NCBI RefSeq assembly: GCF_020921035.1
Contig: NC_063150.1
Coordinates: 27,947,826-28,011,825 of the forward strand
Origin: Rhodamnia argentea
Lineage: Eukaryota; Streptophyta; Magnoliopsida; Myrtales; Myrtaceae
Length of the DNA: 64,000 nt
Direction: 5' to 3'
The notes under the pieces were generated by a model. It saw nothing but the letters and a program-made list of their open reading frames with translations, was not told where the DNA came from and did no database searches. Both the position numbers and the translations under genes were made by a program. Within the stretch, counting starts at the first letter, position 1. Each line of letters opens with the position of its first letter. Positions 1-9,869 of this stretch are shown here, piece by piece.

Positions 1-190
1 CTTGAGCCATTTACACTTACGAGACATGCAAAAAACAAAAATCATGATAATAATTAGAGGTGCACAAAAAAATCAGGAACCACCTAGAATCATACCGTGA
101 GCTATTTTCATGGGACCGGTCTGGTTATTGGAACTAATGAGTACTTATATGGTTCTCGATTTCAGGTGTGGAACTACCCACCCGAACATG

Positions 191-194
<4 letters not shown>

Positions 195-278
<84 letters not shown>
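195..278. repeat. compound microsatellite (AT)n(GT)n
   Basis: About 14 AT units run directly into about 28 GT units. The open frames over it, rich in Tyr-Ile and Cys-Val, are artefacts of the repeat. It should be highly length-polymorphic. No gene is seen in positions 1-1700 apart from this and the LTR-like remnant. Confidence 0.97.
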
Positions 279-280
<2 letters not shown>

Positions 281-554
281 AAGGGGTCTTCTGGTTTTGT
301 CGGTGCTTGAAACAATTTTATCTTCTCCATATTACTATATATATATTGTGTTTTATTTTTATGTCAAAAACCCAAATTTGGCAATCTCATTCAGTGAGAG
401 ATGCTCACAAACACCTTATCTCGCTCTTTTCTCTTTCATGATTCCTCTCATGTCTCAACTCTATCGCTCTCGGTCACCTCTCACCTCTGGCCTCGGGCCC
501 TCTATCAATCACTAGTACCTTGAAGCTGTGATGAAGGTGACCATTTTCATATTT

Positions 555-910
555 TTATTAGGATTAGGCGCGCACACACAAAAAAATTGAGAGTAAAGAC
601 CGGAAAAAGAAATCTAAACATAAAATTTATCCCGATTCACCCTTAAACTAGGGCTATATCCACAGAGAGGAATCCATTATAATTAAAATCTCCCAGCTCT
701 ACGGCATAACTAGAAAGAGTCATCACAAGTCCAAACTTCTAATAAAATATTAGCTTAAACTATATATGTCATTTGGCGTTCCACAGTGCGCCGCCCCGAG
801 ACCCTTGCCGAGGTGGCTCCTTGGACCCTCGCTCACTAGCCAAGGACCAAGGCTGTCGTGTCTTCTTATTTATGGAGAGTATGAACCACACTCCAAATAA
901 TTTTTGAAAA
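555..910 (-). mobile_element. degenerate LTR-like fragment (Copia type?)
   Basis: Read on the minus strand, this stretch starts near a GTGTGGTTCATACTC motif and ends in a stretch containing CTAGTTTAAGGGTGAA followed by pyrimidine-rich DNA. The same two landmarks recur in the same order on the plus strand at 39419-40340. The layout looks like the 3' part of a Copia LTR (leader, pyrimidine tract). No internal coding region is attached, so it would be a solo or truncated LTR. It is old and degenerate. This rests on reading two diverged copies by eye. Confidence 0.33.
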
Positions 911-1710
911 TAGACGTCAATCATATTTCCAAATTTGCTTATATCTTGCTAATCTTGCGGGTTTTGGGACGCATGCATATTGCCGGGTTTAATGCATATT
1001 TCCAACCAGGTTTAATGTATATTTCTAGGTTTTTAAAACATGCATATTTCCAGGTTTAAGGCACTTGCGGTGGGGATTGGCAAGTCTTGGAAGGCATGAT
1101 CGGTTCCATAGACCCTCCCCGAAAAAGGACCCAATTGGTGGTCTGGTTCTCGAGTGAGTCCATGATCTAGTGAGTGGCTCCCGATTTCTAATTTGTAAAA
1201 TTCAACCCTTTGTGGGTGGTTCTCGATTTTAAGGTGGGAGCCGATCTACCCCGAAAGCGATCACTCTAAATAACAACTATTAGTAAACCTGGCATTGCCC
1301 TAGCCGATAACAACGTTTGCTTTGCCTCCTCGTTCCGTCCCTAAACTTGTCGTATCGGACGCACACATGACTTCATTAAAATCGAGAGTACAAAAAAAGA
1401 AAAGGTTTTAGACGATGATTGAACGTCCAATAAAATTTTCAGGTACGTTGTAATGTAACGTGATTGCTTTAGAGGAAGAGGGGGAGGCAAAACTGAGAGA
1501 GATCAATGGCATCATGACTGGTCAATAACGTACCGTCCCTGGATTCGCTTGTCACGGTTTGATCCGCATACAAACAGACAAAAAGCAAAACCGGGGAGGG
1601 AAAAAGTGGGGCCCCCTCTCTTTTGTCCTGTTTTTTTTTCTAATCAGAGATTGGTCGTATTGTAACCGTCCCCCTATGCCTCCCTCCCTCCCTCACCCTC
1701 AAGTTGCGTT

Positions 1711-1717
1711 TATAAAT
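1711..1717 (+). promoter_or_regulatory. TATA box of the ERF-VII gene
   Basis: TATAAAT lies 71-77 bp upstream of the ATG at 1788, after a CCCT-rich tract. It fits a TATA box with a 5'UTR of about 40-50 nt. Confidence 0.6.
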
Positions 1718-1787
1718 CTCTCTCTATTCCACTCTAATTCCTTCGTTAACACTCCTCTCTGATGAACGTTCTCTCTCTTTGTGCGTG

Positions 1788-2884
1788 ATGTGTGGAGGCG
1801 CGATCATTTCCGACTTCGTCGAGGAGCAGCTCGACCGCTGCCGTCCCAACCGTAAGCTGACCGCTCACGACCTCTGGTCCGAGCTCGACCCCATCTCTGA
1901 CCTCCTCGGCTTCGGCGGTCCGGTTGCCCATGGCCATCCCAGCCCTTTCTCTCTCGTCCCAAACCAGCTCAACCAAGGTATGTCTCGTTTAGTCATTCAC
2001 CATTTCTTTCTCTCTTTTTTCTCTTGCGTGATCTTCAAATTGTTGTGGACCTTTTGTTGTCCAAATAATAATCCTCGACTTGATGAACTAGTACTTGTGA
2101 TTCGTACGGTAGACTAGCCTTGCTAGATCAATTCTGGCTAATTGTCTAAGATGACTACTGTCTTAAGTCTTCATTTAAATCGTGTTATTATCTAGTACCT
2201 ACCATCTGTAGATCAATGTTAATCTAAACTTATTGTTTACTTAATGGCCAAAAAGTAGGATTGTTGTTTAGTTATCGAAGTTCCTCTTCTTCTTCTTTTT
2301 TTCCCTATGTTGTGCTCGTACAAGTGCCAGTGACGATGAGCGAAGAGATGAAGAGTGAGGAGGCGGGTCATGGACACGTGTCGGAAACCCAGAAGAGGAA
2401 GAGCAAGAGCCAGAGGGCTCGCAAGAACGTTTTCAGAGGGATCCGGCAGAGGCCCTGGGGCAAGTGGGCCGCCGAGATCAGAGACCCCCACAGGGGCGTC
2501 CGCGTCTGGCTCGGCACCTTCAACACCGCCGAGGAGGCGGCTCGAGCCTACGATGAAGCCGCCAAGCACATCCGTGGCGACAAGGCCAAGCTCAACTTCT
2601 CTGCCCCCCACAGGCCCGAGGCTCCGGCCCAGCCGCCGGCTAAGAAGAGGTGCGTGGCTCCCGACGAGCCGGCCCGATGGGCCGAGCCGAAGGATGAGGC
2701 CGGAGCTGCAGGATGTGAGCTGAAGGAGCAGATCGCCAGCTTGGAATCTTTCCTGGGGTTGGAGCCAACTGAGGAGCCGCTCAAGCTGGGCGCAGGCGCC
2801 GAGCCGTCTTCGGCTGATCTCTGGATGCTCGAAGACCTCGTCACTCATCACCAGCACCGTTTTGATAACCAGCTTGTTTATTAG
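1788..2884 (+). CDS. RAP2-3: group VII ERF transcription factor (RAP2.3-like), oxygen-sensing N-degron
   Basis: A nuclear AP2/ERF DNA-binding activator of the hypoxia response. Exon 1 is 1788-1977; exon 2 starts at 2331 (or 2325) and ends at the stop at 2882-2884, giving 247 aa. The start is fixed by the family N-terminus [10 protein letters not shown]. After Met removal, Cys2 is the known target of plant cysteine oxidases and the N-degron pathway. A basic stretch (residues about 85-96, [11 protein letters not shown]) is a likely nuclear signal. The AP2 domain covers residues about 98-153 ([29 protein letters not shown]). The C-terminal motifs [15 protein letters not shown] and LWMLEDLV match my memory of Arabidopsis RAP2.3/EBP, which also has a single intron after the N-terminal segment. 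The two possible acceptors differ by 6 nt and both keep the frame. The exact paralogue (RAP2.3 versus RAP2.2, RAP2.12 or HRE) is an inference. Confidence 0.93.
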
Positions 2885-5800
2885 ATAATAACTGGGTTGA
2901 TCACTGATGATGGTGCTTTAATCTTTGTGTTCTAGCTTGTGATGGTTAATTATGGCATGTTCCAGACATGTAAGAATCGCCGTGTTTCAGAGTGTTGCGA
3001 ACACGGCACCTAGTATTGCGTCGTACTTATTATCGCACGCATCTTTCTGCCGTTGTCATCGCCCTTCTCTCTCTTCGCATTAGATCTTGAAAATCTGGTC
3101 CGATTTTCACGATGTCGGTGCATGTATGTGCCCGCGTTTCATCATTAATTATGAAGCAGCATTAGTATATGCTTTTGGTGTTATAATACTCAGTAATTGT
3201 CTATGTGGGGGGTGATTATTTAATGCTAATATAATGAGATAGGACCATTCTATTTTCTCTGTAACTTTCAAAAGGGAGACTTGCAGATTGGTGCCTTTGC
3301 GATCAGACGTGGAAAGTGAAGAAGGTCTAGGAAAAAGGCTTGAATAGAACGAACGAGGTTCAGACAAGTGCACGTACCTTTCCGCATTAAACAAATCATA
3401 TTTGACAATTAGGAATCTTTTGGAAATTGGTGGTATTGCGATAATCCAGACAATAGTACTATATCATAACAAGCAAATTAATTCATAGATGGTGAAAATT
3501 ACTTGAGCACTCGAAGTTGAAAACGATAACTAGTCAACAATTCAATCTCGTCTTCTTTTAAGAGAAGATTGAACTCGAGTGTCTTCCCCAACTTTAAGGA
3601 ACATGAAGATCTGACGATGCTGCAGCTGCTTCCCGTGGGAAGATCCTCGCAAACGACGTTGTAGGATTCTGCACGAGGAAAGGGTTTTGGAGGCAACATC
3701 ACGAAGAATTTTCTCGTGTTAATAAACCTATGCAGGTTGCTAACCCGCATTAGGACATGATCGAGGAGCGGTTTATGAGAATGGAGAAAGCGATTCCATA
3801 AGTTTGGTTGTGGCAACGGAAGGGGCAATAGGGCGGTATTAGCGCCGGTGTTGGGTGATGAAGCCGATGGTAGTGGCCGCTCGATAGTGGTGGCAAACGG
3901 CCATGGCAGACGGTGGTGGTAAGATAAATCATCTATATAATTCGTAAACTCGTATTTGTAACAGGAGTATGTGAACAATGCTTCGTTGTCACATATCGAC
4001 CGAACCCCGGTGTCGTTAGGTGTAGTATTTGATCAAAAAGTCGGGTGAAGTAATCTATCAGTCCAAGGACCACGCTTTAACCTAAAGTACCCTAACATAG
4101 ACCAGAAGATCAATAATGCTTAACATCAAGCCAAAACTAGTAGCACCAATCCGACAAGTGACCCAACACTTCTTGGCAAAAATTCAACAAAATCCACTTC
4201 GCTGAACATTAAACAGTCACAGTTCGAACTGAAATTAGATACGTGGGGTTGAGACCATGGTCCGTGACCAAAGAGGGATTTGGAAAATGATGTTCATCGA
4301 GTCTATTGCAGCCTAACTATAGGCAAAATTAATTCGAGAGAGAGAGATATTTGAATTTGGAAACCCACGTGAGTCGAGGAATACTTGAATGATCTCGGTT
4401 CATCTGAGCCTGGTTGATCCAAGCCATTGGATCACGCGGATTCCGGGTGTGGAGCCGACATGATCGGGCAAGTCGGATCAACTGGGATAGTGTGCACCTG
4501 GACCGGCTAATAATTTTCTTGCGGAGTCACTTTCATCTGCTACAGCTATTCAGTGCATTTTGCCTAATCGTTCCTGTCTCCATTCATTCAAAATTCTAAT
4601 AATGGCGTGCGTCAACCGGTAATTACAAGCAATGCCCACATACAGATCTTTCTCATGGACGTTCTCTAGATTTTGGTTGATTATGGCTTGACTAAACCTC
4701 GATTCGGATGTCATCCTCGAGTAATCCTATTTGTATTGGCTTCTCCCAAGGGGGAAAAGAAAAAAGAGAGATGTTTTATTAGGAAATCCCGGGCCTGAGT
4801 ATCCGCGACACGTGTCGACCACATGCGTTGAGAAAATATCCTCACGCAAACAATTAAGCCAAGGATTCAAAAGCAGGTGTGCAAGAGTCAAATTGGCATA
4901 CCTGGTTGGTGGAGCAATGATATGACTTCGTTGAAATGGAAGCGCTGTTGCCCGTCAAGGAAGATGCATGAACCGAACCAAAGGATGCGTCACTCAAAAT
5001 CCAAGTGGGGTCTTTGATTGAGGACATCAATCAAAGGAACAAAGTTTGAGTTTTATACTGCAGCATTGCAACTGGTGCAGATTTCTCTTTTCTCTTCGAC
5101 ATTCTCTGGGTCACTCTGGTGCAATCTTCACTCGTCACCATGTTCCCGCAGTGCAAATGCTGTAGCATGGAGAATATTAGAAAACGAAAAGAAAACAATT
5201 GGGTTCATGTCAGCTGAGTCAGTTCACATTCTCTTTAAGACAGAATCACCATGCTTTCAACTTGGAAATGAAAACTTGCTCAGAAATTAGTTGCATCCAT
5301 AGGGACCATACCACTCGGAGAATTTCCCTTTTGTGAGCAACATCCAATTTCTTTTCATGATACATGACCAACAAGTTGGTGTTTTAAAATGATTATGCAG
5401 CCTTTAAGAAAAGACAAGTGCTTATTAGAATCCTTCGCCTCCTCTCCGACTTATTCAAGGCCTTTACTGCAGCTCTTAACAGAGCAAAGTACCGAAAAAC
5501 CACCTCAGATAAATAACAATCTACAGGAGGAACATAGATCCTGTTTGAAAGTTTATCAAGTAATTGGCACTGATAAAAAATACATATGGACTATGTAAAT
5601 CACAAAAAATGACTGACAGAGACTATGCCAACAAAGGTTAATTGGAAAACTAACAATCCTTGCCAAAAACAAAAGGCGACCACTCTCATTAGAGGGTGGT
5701 CAAACAGTCTTTTCAGGATAACTTTCTCGTGTAATCTGTGATGGGCTCAACAAAGGTAAATTAAAAAAACTAATGATCAATGCCAAAGCCACTGCTAACT

Positions 5801-7453
5801 TTTTATGCTTCAGCAACAATGATAAAACTTGCACTCTATCTAGTGACCAAGAAAAAGAAAGCCTTTGAGACTCAACACACTATTGGCAGCGGAGCTGCAG
5901 AAGAATAAGTTCCCTCCTCATAAATTTTCTATTGTTTAAGCAACGGAATATATCTCTGTTACTGAAGAAATGCCGTCAAAAGTGCAATATCAATTGGGAT
6001 GCAAATAATGATCCAACAATAATACAGGGAAAGTGGTTGAAAAGAAGAAGCCCATAACTTTCACAATGAATCCTCTCTAAGCTAAATGACCAAAAGGGTA
6101 AATTGACTCAGCATTCAGAGACATTGAATGCTTCTGCTCGTTTTATAGAAGCACTCAAAACATAGAAAGAGAGAGAGAGAGAGATACAAAGAACACAGAC
6201 ACACTCTTCAGAATGGAGATAAAAAAGAGAATCACACTGCACATTCCACCGAAAAGGGCATGACCAGAAGCTCAACAATCATTCCCTGTATTGAATATAT
6301 GGTTAAAAATGTTCATATCCTAGCATCCTGTTCTTGTCATTTACTCATCCTTCCTCCCTCTTTACAAGGTGGCTCTGGTGCAAGTATAAAAGTCATATTT
6401 GCTAATGAAATATGAAGACACAATCTTGATAGCACTTACATAATTAGAAATGAATTCAAGCATCATCATTACCATAAAAGAACTATAATGTAATCCACTT
6501 GTAATACTTCCCCAAGGGAAAAGGGTGGGAAAAAAGGAACCCTACTGTAGGCCAAGCCAACCCGTGATTGAAGAGAACTAACATACCGAGACCCAAATGA
6601 ATTGTTACAAATCTCATGTTTAGGGATGAAGACCAATCTTGCTTCAAGTTAGGGCACCTCAGTCTCCAAAAGTTAGCTATCCTATGGAAAATAACGAGGA
6701 AGTCATTTTGTTCATGGTTGACAAGAAATAAATTTCCAATTGCAGTATTCAGATCCCCTAAGCTTTTCTTGAACAAAACAATCAGCTTTGACATGGACGC
6801 TTTTTACAAAGTTCAATACAGTCTCATCCATTATATCCTCAATCCTCTCCAAATTGATCTCAACAACTTCGGACTTAACCAACAGCTAGGAGATTCCATG
6901 CTCTTGTCACTTTTTGTGGGAGAGATCTGTTCTTCCCCATGCGCTTTACCTTCTATTTAAAAGAGCAAGCAAAATAATGTAATACATAAGGAGACCCTGA
7001 AAGGAAGATCGATCTAGTTTACAGCGGTCAGGGAGTCTATGGAAACGGCTTGCTATTGAGGGATCGACAGCTGATCGCAACAGCTCCTCAAGGTCCAAAG
7101 CATTAAAAAAGACATCACTTTTGAGACACCATACGAAATAAAATTTTCGAAGAGTGCACATGTTTAAAAAACCAGAGGGAAATATGAAGAGACTAGATAA
7201 AAAAATCGCAGTTGCATGAAGGAATTTCTTGAAAGGAACACATGAAACCCTTGATCAATCAATTCACCAATACAGAACGTTCCACCGAAACATTTACATT
7301 CTTTCTTTCTGACCAGTTCATTGTATATAAGCTTATAGCCATAAACACGTTATGTACACTAAATCATGAAATCTGATATTCACATTGTCCTGACGGCACA
7401 GACAACCCAATATCATCCACTGATTGAACCTTGACGAATGTAGCATTACCAAG
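2885..7453. other. intergenic stretch, no gene recognised
   Basis: It includes the 3'UTR of the ERF gene (to roughly 3.1 kb) and a short GA repeat near 6168. A minus-strand open frame at 3499-3978 (159 codons) shows no domain, promoter or splice context that I recognise. The remaining frames are short. The right part may hold the 3'UTR of the minus-strand gene ending at 7454. Confidence 0.5.
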
Positions 7454-8017
7454 TTAACACATTGTCGTCAATCTGATCGGAACCTTCTCCCTCGCGGCAT
7501 CACCAATTCCATCCACTACTAAACTCCTCAGCATTTTCTTGAATGCGAAATGCACACAATTCGACAGCGCAATCCAACATATGACTTCATACACAAAGTC
7601 AAGTGCGAAACCTGAACCAGAACCAAACCGCGAAGACGAATCATCCTCCCAATTAGGTCCCCCGAAGTTCCATCCACTGCTGTCTCCGCCGCCGCTTCCG
7701 CCGCTGGGACCAAAACCCCCACCAAACGGGTCGCTGCCGTAAAATCCAGAGTCTCCGACATCGCCCCCTTCATCGGGGCAATCTCCAGACAATGATCTCC
7801 GCTTCGATCGCCGCTTTCTCCGGACGAGACGGCGAGGCAGGGTTCTGCAGGCCTGAGATCTCACGACGGCGGAGGAGATTTGAAGGACCGAGGCGGAAGG
7901 TGCCGATTGGTCGCCGGGCGAATCGGAGACAGCAATATGGTGATGGGATCGAGCGAGCGAGAGCTTCGCGAGCCCTAGGCCCGAGACGAGCGTGTCGATC
8001 GACAGAGCGACGTCCAT
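7454..8017 (-). CDS. small glycine-rich protein of unknown function
   Basis: A single-exon gene of 187 aa. Residues 1-60 are Ser/Ala-rich. A basic patch (RRLVRRKRRSKRR, about residues 63-75) follows. Next come an acidic/glycine-rich linker (about 80-135; GGGFGPSGGSGGGDSSG) and a hydrophobic C-terminal segment (about 139-165, VYEVICWIALSNCVHFAF) ending in a short charged tail. The composition-independent C-terminus suggests a real, conserved plant protein, but I do not recognise the family. The basic patch could be nuclear or organellar; the C-terminal helix could be membrane-associated. The frame is open upstream to an ATG at 8155, which would add 46 residues. I prefer 8017 because the upstream part reads like 5'UTR. 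Tandem TGGGCT boxes lie at 8181-8216, which suggests constitutive expression. Confidence 0.6.
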   Translation of the reverse strand: MDVALSIDTLVSGLGLAKLSLARSHHHIAVSDSPGDQSAPSASVLQISSAVVRSQACRTLPRRLVRRKRRSKRRSLSGDCPDEGGDVGDSGFYGSDPFGGGFGPSGGSGGGDSSGWNFGGPNWEDDSSSRFGSGSGFALDFVYEVICWIALSNCVHFAFKKMLRSLVVDGIGDAAREKVPIRLTTMC

Positions 8018-8180
8018 GGTGGGGAGATTGAGGAGAAAGCAAACGATGGAGAGAATCGGCAGGGGAAGTTGGGGTTCGAGGGGGACGATTTTCCCGGGAA
8101 AATTGCGGAAATTGACGGGAAAACCCGAGCCAAAGCGTGCTGGAAAGAAAACCATGAAGAACGGAAAGAAACCAACTGTA

Positions 8181-8216
8181 GGGCTTGGGCTTGGGCTTGG
8201 GCTTGGGCTTGGGCTT
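8181..8216 (-). promoter_or_regulatory. six tandem GGGCTT (TGGGCT, site II-like) hexamers
   Basis: Exactly six copies of GGGCTT lie head to tail, 164-199 bp upstream of the ATG at 8017. A further GGCCCA lies at about 8230. TGGGCY is the site II element bound by TCP factors in promoters of plant housekeeping and organelle-biogenesis genes (established knowledge). Here it would serve the minus-strand glycine-rich gene. It could also be a simple hexamer microsatellite without function. Confidence 0.5.
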
Positions 8217-8219
8217 AAG

Positions 8220-9560
8220 AGTTATAAGGAGGCCCACTTATTTATGGATATAAGATCTCGTTTGTTCTATGACCCATTTTGTCGGGTTGGGGCTTATCGG
8301 ATCCAAGCTTGATCCGAGAGAGGTCAGCGTTGAAACAGACCAGATCCCACCTATCTACTTTATTCAAACACGACACACTTTGGAAAACACGTTTTGTTAT
8401 TGAAATACATCATCAATTGACCAAGAAACATGCTATCCCTAAATTGCCCGTCGTTGGCCGATCACGAGATGTGGAACGTCTTCGACGATCGGCCTGTCCC
8501 CTGTCGTCATAGGTAATTTCCCCATCGCTAGTTAGTTGTTGGCATGTCGCGCGACGCCGCAAATCAGCTGCCGGTCATCGGCGGCCTGTCGCCAAATGCC
8601 GTGGCGGAGGAAGAAGACAATTAGGAGATTTCCTAAAAAAAGAAAAAGAAAAAATAAAGACATAGAAATTTATCACAAATAAGTTTTTTAAAATTGAATT
8701 AAATATGAAAGTGCTTTATTAATATGGATTGGACCGAGTATGAGTGGTTAAATTTGTATTGCATGAAAATGAGTTAAAGCGATTAAATGTGTCAGTATAT
8801 ATTGGACCATTTTCAAGCGACCTACATGTTTGAGTGGTGTAATAATAGAATATGAAAGTATTTGATTTTATTACTACGATTTACCAAACAATTAATAGAA
8901 TATAACAAAAATAGTTGTATCTTAACTAAAAATCCAAACAACTTAACGTAGCTTTACGGAATATTATCTCCAAGCATTGTCAATCTTAAATGTGGATGCG
9001 CATGAGTGTGCCTTTTCACTTAAAAATAAAATAAAATCAACCAACAGCCAATTCTTCTTTATTAATTTTACTATCTCAACACTCAATCAAAATCCAGGAT
9101 CGTTTTCCTCTCGACGATTTTGCCAATCAATTTCTCAATTTAGGCCGAGACTTTCCGTCAAAGACTTTCGCACTATGTGCAATTGATTCCTTCTCTTTGT
9201 TGATTATCTTGTTCATCGGTCACTTCTGTCTTTGACCGGACTTTGTTCTCACTTTGGTGTGACCACATTAATTTATTTTTCTCGCACATGATAAATATTA
9301 GTATCCCATTAGTATCATCGCTCGATTGCGATGTACCGCACGAAAAGTAATAACTGCGCCCACATTTTCCGTATAATAAATCAGATCATCATGTGGTTCC
9401 ACCAACTTTTTCACATTAGTAGCTCATCGATTAGTCAAATCCGGTATGCCAAAAAATATATATATATACCAATTAATCACGTAATTACTTTAGTTTAATC
9501 TTTTGATTAACGAGGAAGACATCCTCCGATTCTAGAAGTCCGGACAAGTCCATGAGAAAA
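8220..9560. other. intergenic, AT-rich, no gene seen
   Basis: No supported coding region. The right end is the promoter of the PLD zeta gene; a TATATATATA run at about 9464-9474 is a possible core element. Confidence 0.5.
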
Positions 9561-9647
9561 TGAAAAATGAGAGAAATTTCCAGATTTTCGTGTCGTCGCT
9601 GTTTTCAGTTTCCGTGGAGCAGTTGTGTACAGCGAAATCAACTCAAA

Positions 9648-9654
<7 letters not shown>

Positions 9655-9688
<34 letters not shown>
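9655..9688 (+). repeat. (CT)n microsatellite in the PLD zeta 5'UTR
   Basis: About 17 CT units lie some 180-215 bp upstream of the PLD zeta start codon, in the presumed 5'UTR. CT tracts are common in plant leaders; length variation here could affect translation or transcription (inference). Confidence 0.85.
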
Positions 9689-9689
<1 letters not shown>

Positions 9690-9869
9690 GCGATCCAGAA
9701 AGCCAAATCGAAACCGCATTGTTCTTCGCGATCGTCTCGGAGATTCTTCATCGCCCGAGAGGTCTCTCTCTCGCTCGTGGACTCGAGTCCCAATCCAAAT
9801 CCGTTCGGAACTGGAACTTCCCAAGTTGGCCAATCGATCGATCGCGAGGAGATTCTTTCTTGAGCTCCA

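Noticed and set aside
97-515. Several overlapping open frames, Cys-Val and Tyr-Ile rich
   Set aside because: They exist only because the AT/GT dinucleotide repeat is stop-free; no domain or splice context.
2237-2857. 206-codon minus-strand frame opposite the ERF gene
   Set aside because: Shadow of the GC-rich AP2 exon on the other strand.
3499-3978. 159-codon minus-strand open frame
   Set aside because: No recognisable motif, promoter or homologous feel; kept as part of the intergenic stretch.
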